64,000 nt of DNA from Allopusillimonas ginsengisoli (GTDB taxonomy: Bacteria > Pseudomonadota > Gammaproteobacteria > Burkholderiales > Burkholderiaceae_B): contig RAPG01000002.1 of NCBI GenBank assembly GCA_005239165.1, forward strand, positions 124,001-188,000, given 5' to 3'. Both the position numbers and the translations under genes were made by a program. This document shows positions 63,972-64,000 of this stretch, one piece after another. The notes beneath the pieces were generated by a model. That model worked only from the letters and a program-made list of their open reading frames with translations. It was not told where the DNA came from and searched no databases. The stretch's first letter is position 1, and every line of letters begins with the position of its first letter.

Positions 63972-64000
63972 AGATAGAGGCGTTGTGCCAGCAGAAGTTG

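Overview
The window comes from a betaproteobacterium of the Alcaligenaceae (Bordetella / Pusillimonas / Advenella type). This rests on gene order (DUF484-xerC, dksA-hslV-hslU, birA-coaX-small membrane protein), a zinc-finger-less DksA, an HslV with the MEQFHA leader, and a set of genes for 2,3-diacetamido-uronic acid resembling the Bordetella wlb locus. The species is inferred, not proven. No rRNA, tRNA, CRISPR array or insertion sequence was recognised.

Layout. 1-9 kb: DUF484 and xerC; a zinc uptake operon (znuCBA, minus strand) diverging from zur across a good Zur operator; a His-rich CobW-type metallochaperone GTPase; dksA; hslVU. 9-16 kb: small genes (CusF-like protein, acetyltransferase, cobalamin adenosyltransferase, carboxymuconolactone decarboxylase-like protein), a class III aminotransferase diverging from an RpiR regulator, and a C45-type Ntn hydrolase. 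15.6-22.4 kb: an N-formylglutamate amidohydrolase-like gene and a five-gene dipeptide/oligopeptide ABC importer whose binding-protein gene carries a one-base frameshift. 22.5-26.1 kb: a denitrification island with nirK fused to cytochrome c, a Crp/Fnr regulator and nirV; nirK and nirV share an identical 16-bp palindromic box at the same distance from their start codons. 26.2-34.4 kb: lipA, an enoyl-CoA hydratase, lipB, ybeD-like, D-amino acid aminotransferase, D,D-carboxypeptidase, a hydrolase, birA and coaX. 34.5-40.5 kb: galU, galE and LPS-core genes waaA and waaC (waaC is frameshifted next to its start), an EamA transporter and a gamma-carbonic anhydrase.

40.8-64 kb is a surface polysaccharide locus. 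A priming sugar-phosphate transferase (plus strand) faces a long minus-strand series: O-antigen ligase-like protein, EPS-associated MarR-type regulator, wlbA, wlbB, wzm, wzt, a methyltransferase-glycosyltransferase fusion, a two-module C5-epimerase-like exported protein, a transglutaminase-fold protein, two asparagine-synthase-like amidotransferases flanking a glycosyltransferase, then wlbC, wlbD and a further glycosyltransferase. Thus wlbAB and wlbCD, adjacent in Bordetella, are separated here by about 15 kb of exporter and modification genes. The simplest reading is a polymer containing diacetamido-uronic acid that is carried by an ABC exporter, with possible uronic-acid amidation and C5-epimerisation.

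A second recurring theme is degenerate, locus-specific short tandem repeats at gene ends and in N-terminal extensions (units of 15, 21, 27, 33, about 34, 36 and 42 bp, nearly all multiples of three), unrelated to each other in sequence.
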